Shown: one piece after another, positions 61,517 through 64,000 of the stretch
Layout of the letters: each line of letters begins with the position of its first letter
How positions within the stretch are numbered: the stretch's first letter is position 1
Assembly (NCBI GenBank): GCA_965112735.1
Contig: OZ218958.1
Span: 3,286,001 to 3,350,000, forward strand
Direction of reading: 5' to 3'
Length of the DNA: 64,000 nucleotides
DNA from: Phaeosaccion multiseriatum
Lineage: Eukaryota; Ochrophyta, other classes
Program-made: the position numbers and the translations under genes
The notes under the pieces: generated by a model
Seen by the model: the letters and a program-made list of their open reading frames with translations, nothing else
What the model was told of the DNA's origin: nothing
Databases searched by the model: none

Positions 61517-63301
61517 ATGAAGGGCACCACGTCGAAGGGAGGTGAAACGAAGGGGGGGGGCGGCGTGATGGAAGAAAGTCATCAAAAGACCGGTGGAGCG
61601 GATGGGGATTTGCCAGAGCGCACCAGTCTCAGCAGCAGCGGGCCGGCGGCATTGAGGATGGTTGCCGGCCGTGTTTCGAACAAGGCTCTGTGGGGCGTAT
61701 GCAAGGAGGTGGACAAGGTAACTTCCCGCGCTTTGGTGATCAACGCCGAGATGCCACAAGCTATCCAGTCACGGGTGCTGAGCATGCTGAAGCAGCAGCA
61801 ACAGCGGGAGCGCGAGGAGACTCAACGCCTTGCTGCGGCTTCCTCCCCTCCTCCCGCCTCCATGAGGGGAAGACATGCCGTGGAAGGGCTTCGAAGGTCG
61901 GGGAGGATTAGGGCGAGGCAGCCGGACCATGGTATGGCGGGCTCCTTTCGCGTCAGGGCGGTGTGCCTCGGCATCCATTTTCCAGGCGCTGACGAGCTGA
62001 CTGCAACTGATGCGGCTCTTGCTCTCAAAGTGTTGGCACTGTTGCCACTGTCGGTCAAGCGTGTGGGTTTTTCGGAGTTCTTCGATGCTTGCGACGCTGT
62101 TGTGCGGAGCGGCGTGGAGGAGGTGGAGTTTCCACCATTGTCGTGGTTCAACAGGCGTATTGGTCTTCCTTCCTCACTGAAGAAGGTCACTTTTGGCCAA
62201 CGCTTCAATCAGGCTGATTTGGTGCTACCAAGCTCTCTGGAGGAGGTGGAGTTTTCATCGAACTCATTGTTCAGCAAGCCAATCGTTCTCCCTTCCTCGC
62301 TGAAGAAGGTCACTTTTGGAAATTCCTTCGATCAGGCTGATTTGGTGCTACCAAGCTCTCTGGAGGAGTTGAAATTTTCATGGAACTCATCGTTCAACGG
62401 GCCAATCGTTCTCCCTTCCTCCCTGAAGAAGGTCACCTTTGGATTCTGCTTCGATCGGGCTGATTTGGTGTTACCAAGCTCTCTGGAGGAGCTGGATTTA
62501 TGGAACTCAAGGCTCAACGGGCCAATCGATCTCCCTTCCTCGCTGAAGAAGGTCACTTTTGGAAGAGCTCCCTTCGATCAGGCTGATTTGGTGCTACCAA
62601 GCTCTTTGGAGGAGCTCAGGTTTGAACAGGACTCATGGTTCAACAGGCCAATCATTCTCCCTTCTTCACTGAAGAAGCTCAGTTTTGGAAAATTCTTCGA
62701 TCAGGCTGATTTGGTGCTACCAAGCTCTCTGGAGGAGCTGGAGTTTTCATTAATGTCACAGTTCAACAGCCCAATCGTTCTCCCTTCCTCGCTGAAGAAG
62801 GTCACTTTTGGAGTTTTCTTCGATCAGGCTGATTTGGTGCTACCAAGCTCTTTGGAGGAGCTGAAGTTTTCAGACCGCTCAAGGTTTAACAGGCCAATCG
62901 ATCTCCCTTCCTCGCTGAAGAAGGTCACTTTTGGATTACACTTCGATCAGGCTGATTTGGTGCTACCAAGCTCTCTGGAGGAGCTGAAGTTTTCAGGCCT
63001 CTCAGTGTTCAACAGGCCAATCGTTCTCCCTTCCTCGCTGAAGAAGGTCACTTTTGGAGGTGGATTCAATCAGCCTGTGGTCCTTCCCAATGGTGTAGAG
63101 GAGGTGGAAATGGGGGCTGACTTTAACCTCCCCCTGGACCTCCCTCCCTCTGTGCAGGCTCTTACACTGAGTCCTGAATCCTCCTGCCCTCTTCCGAGCC
63201 TACCTGCTGGGCTGAAGAAGCTTACGGTGGGGTGGGGGTACCCACTGCCTGCAGACCTCCCCGAGGGGCTTCAGGTACACCGTGATAATTCCCTACCCTA
63301 A
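61517..63301 (+). CDS. FNIP-repeat protein, copy C2
   Basis: A single-exon frame of 594 aa. I chose MKGTTSKGGETKGGG at 61517 because it matches the starts of copies A and B; the frame stays open further upstream by chance. The common N-terminal block (LWGVCKEVDKVTSRALVINAEMP) and Gln/Arg helix are followed by seven full 41-residue FNIP double units, a partial unit and the cap ending HRDNSLP. It is the longest copy and the inverted-repeat partner of copy B. Minor variation within units is concentrated at the residues after TFG and after EELxF, which would be variable surface positions in a solenoid. Confidence 0.86.
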   Translation: MKGTTSKGGETKGGGGVMEESHQKTGGADGDLPERTSLSSSGPAALRMVAGRVSNKALWGVCKEVDKVTSRALVINAEMPQAIQSRVLSMLKQQQQREREETQRLAAASSPPPASMRGRHAVEGLRRSGRIRARQPDHGMAGSFRVRAVCLGIHFPGADELTATDAALALKVLALLPLSVKRVGFSEFFDACDAVVRSGVEEVEFPPLSWFNRRIGLPSSLKKVTFGQRFNQADLVLPSSLEEVEFSSNSLFSKPIVLPSSLKKVTFGNSFDQADLVLPSSLEELKFSWNSSFNGPIVLPSSLKKVTFGFCFDRADLVLPSSLEELDLWNSRLNGPIDLPSSLKKVTFGRAPFDQADLVLPSSLEELRFEQDSWFNRPIILPSSLKKLSFGKFFDQADLVLPSSLEELEFSLMSQFNSPIVLPSSLKKVTFGVFFDQADLVLPSSLEELKFSDRSRFNRPIDLPSSLKKVTFGLHFDQADLVLPSSLEELKFSGLSVFNRPIVLPSSLKKVTFGGGFNQPVVLPNGVEEVEMGADFNLPLDLPPSVQALTLSPESSCPLPSLPAGLKKLTVGWGYPLPADLPEGLQVHRDNSLP

Positions 63302-64000
63302 AATACTTTTAAAAAAAAAAATTAAGACATGTCTTTGGTGAATTTGTTTTGATCGTCCTGCTCAACTGCCCCTACTAGAATGGTACCACGTGGGAGCGTC
63401 TACAGTGCTCCAACCAGGAGTGAGGCCTATCCTGACCAGCCACCCTCCGCTCGCCCACCCCTCCCTTCCGCTGCGGTGCGACAGCAAAGTGCCCTCTTGA
63501 ACTGTCTTTTGTTATCATCACTGCCTGCCTGCTCTCAGAGTGTCTGCCTGCAGGCCCAGGCCTCGACTCACCCAGGCCAAGAGAGAGTCCACGAAGGCTG
63601 CCACCGTCTGCCGCTGCCCGACACCTCCCGCTCTCCCGTTTGAGGAAGCTTTGGGGCGGCCACTGGAATGAGCCATCTGCGTCGATGGGTAGGCCTAGCT
63701 AGCTATGGGCCGGCCAGGACGGAAAGACTCAAAAGTGTGTTGGTTGGTGTAGGATCCAAGGAGTGGGAGTCGCAGCGCCACGAGGGGGTTGGGGCTGACA
63801 CCAGGTACAGATATCAGAGTGCAAGCAAGAGAGCCTCCCTCTTTGTCTCCCTCTTTAGTCAGTCCTCACTCAGTCCTCTCTCAGCCGCCCTCGCCGTACG
63901 GCCAGCTGGTGGACACCAGGTACTACAAAGCGCAGACGGCCTCAAGTCAGGCGTCAGTCTGCTTCGCTGTAGGGCCAGCTTGAGTTGCGAGAAGCAGTGG
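63302..64000. other. Duplicated intergenic DNA and start of a neighbouring gene's inverted copy
   Basis: An A-run (63310-63320) follows the FNIP C2 stop. The remainder matches 38990-39735 in reverse. 63935-64000 is the inverted copy of part of the last exon and 3' flank of the coiled-coil gene. Confidence 0.7.

Larger units (their letters stand above)
58869..64000. repeat. Right arm of large inverted duplication (runs off the window)
   Basis: Reverse-orientation counterpart of 38983-43645. The last 120 bases are the inverted copy of the region around 39000-39140, including part of the final exon of the coiled-coil gene. The arm therefore continues beyond the window. Confidence 0.92.

Overview
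This is nuclear DNA from a GC-rich eukaryote with spliceosomal introns. Conserved proteins are split into many exons joined by GT-AG (occasionally GC-AG) introns, and there is a eukaryotic tRNA-Gly. The ankyrin-like proteins carry CPWDE-type repeats of a style familiar to me from stramenopiles (brown algae, oomycetes), and introns and intergenic DNA are unusually rich in simple repeats. My best guess is a stramenopile or related alga. That placement is an inference from protein style, not a database result.

Layout. 1-3632 (-): 3' part missing, an atypical Hsp70-family gene. 3944-10868 (+): eIF2B epsilon in 13 exons, whose reading frames join exactly. 11264-14399: divergent, intronless gene pair A (FNIP-repeat gene on -, ankyrin/coiled-coil gene on +). 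15020-17219 (-): five-exon gene of unknown function. 17526-22732 (+): eight-exon gene of unknown function with an N-terminal targeting-like region. 22733-29957: gene-poor DNA with a tRNA-Gly(CCC), a long CCCT array, hairpins, minisatellites and an ankyrin-gene relic. 29958-33850: decayed or rearranged coding DNA folded into three successive large palindromes. 34291-39091 (+): low-complexity coiled-coil/Arg-Ser-rich gene with suspicious in-frame breaks. 39736-42675: gene pair B, with the ankyrin gene broken by a 16-bp deletion. 43892-56482 (+): one very large gene, predicted 17 exons and 2247 aa, encoding a membrane protein with an RCC1-repeat ectodomain, a Cys-rich segment and three membrane spans. 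57453-59003 (+): solo FNIP gene. 59835-63301: gene pair C.

The strongest structural signal is a large inverted duplication. About 38.98-43.65 kb is repeated in opposite orientation at about 58.87-64.0 kb and runs off the window's end. Its arms carry gene pairs B and C, and a 15-kb spacer holds the RCC1 receptor-like gene. The left arm ends inside a FNIP gene (a 45-codon fragment remains), while the right arm keeps that gene whole. The FNIP/ankyrin pair is thus present three times. It is intronless among intron-rich neighbours, has a conserved shared promoter region, and its FNIP genes differ mainly by whole 41-residue repeat units. I regard this module as the most likely undescribed system here.

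A second notable prediction is a 2-nucleotide exon in the RCC1 gene. It is flanked by near-ideal splice sites and restores both the reading frame and the RCC1 repeat consensus.
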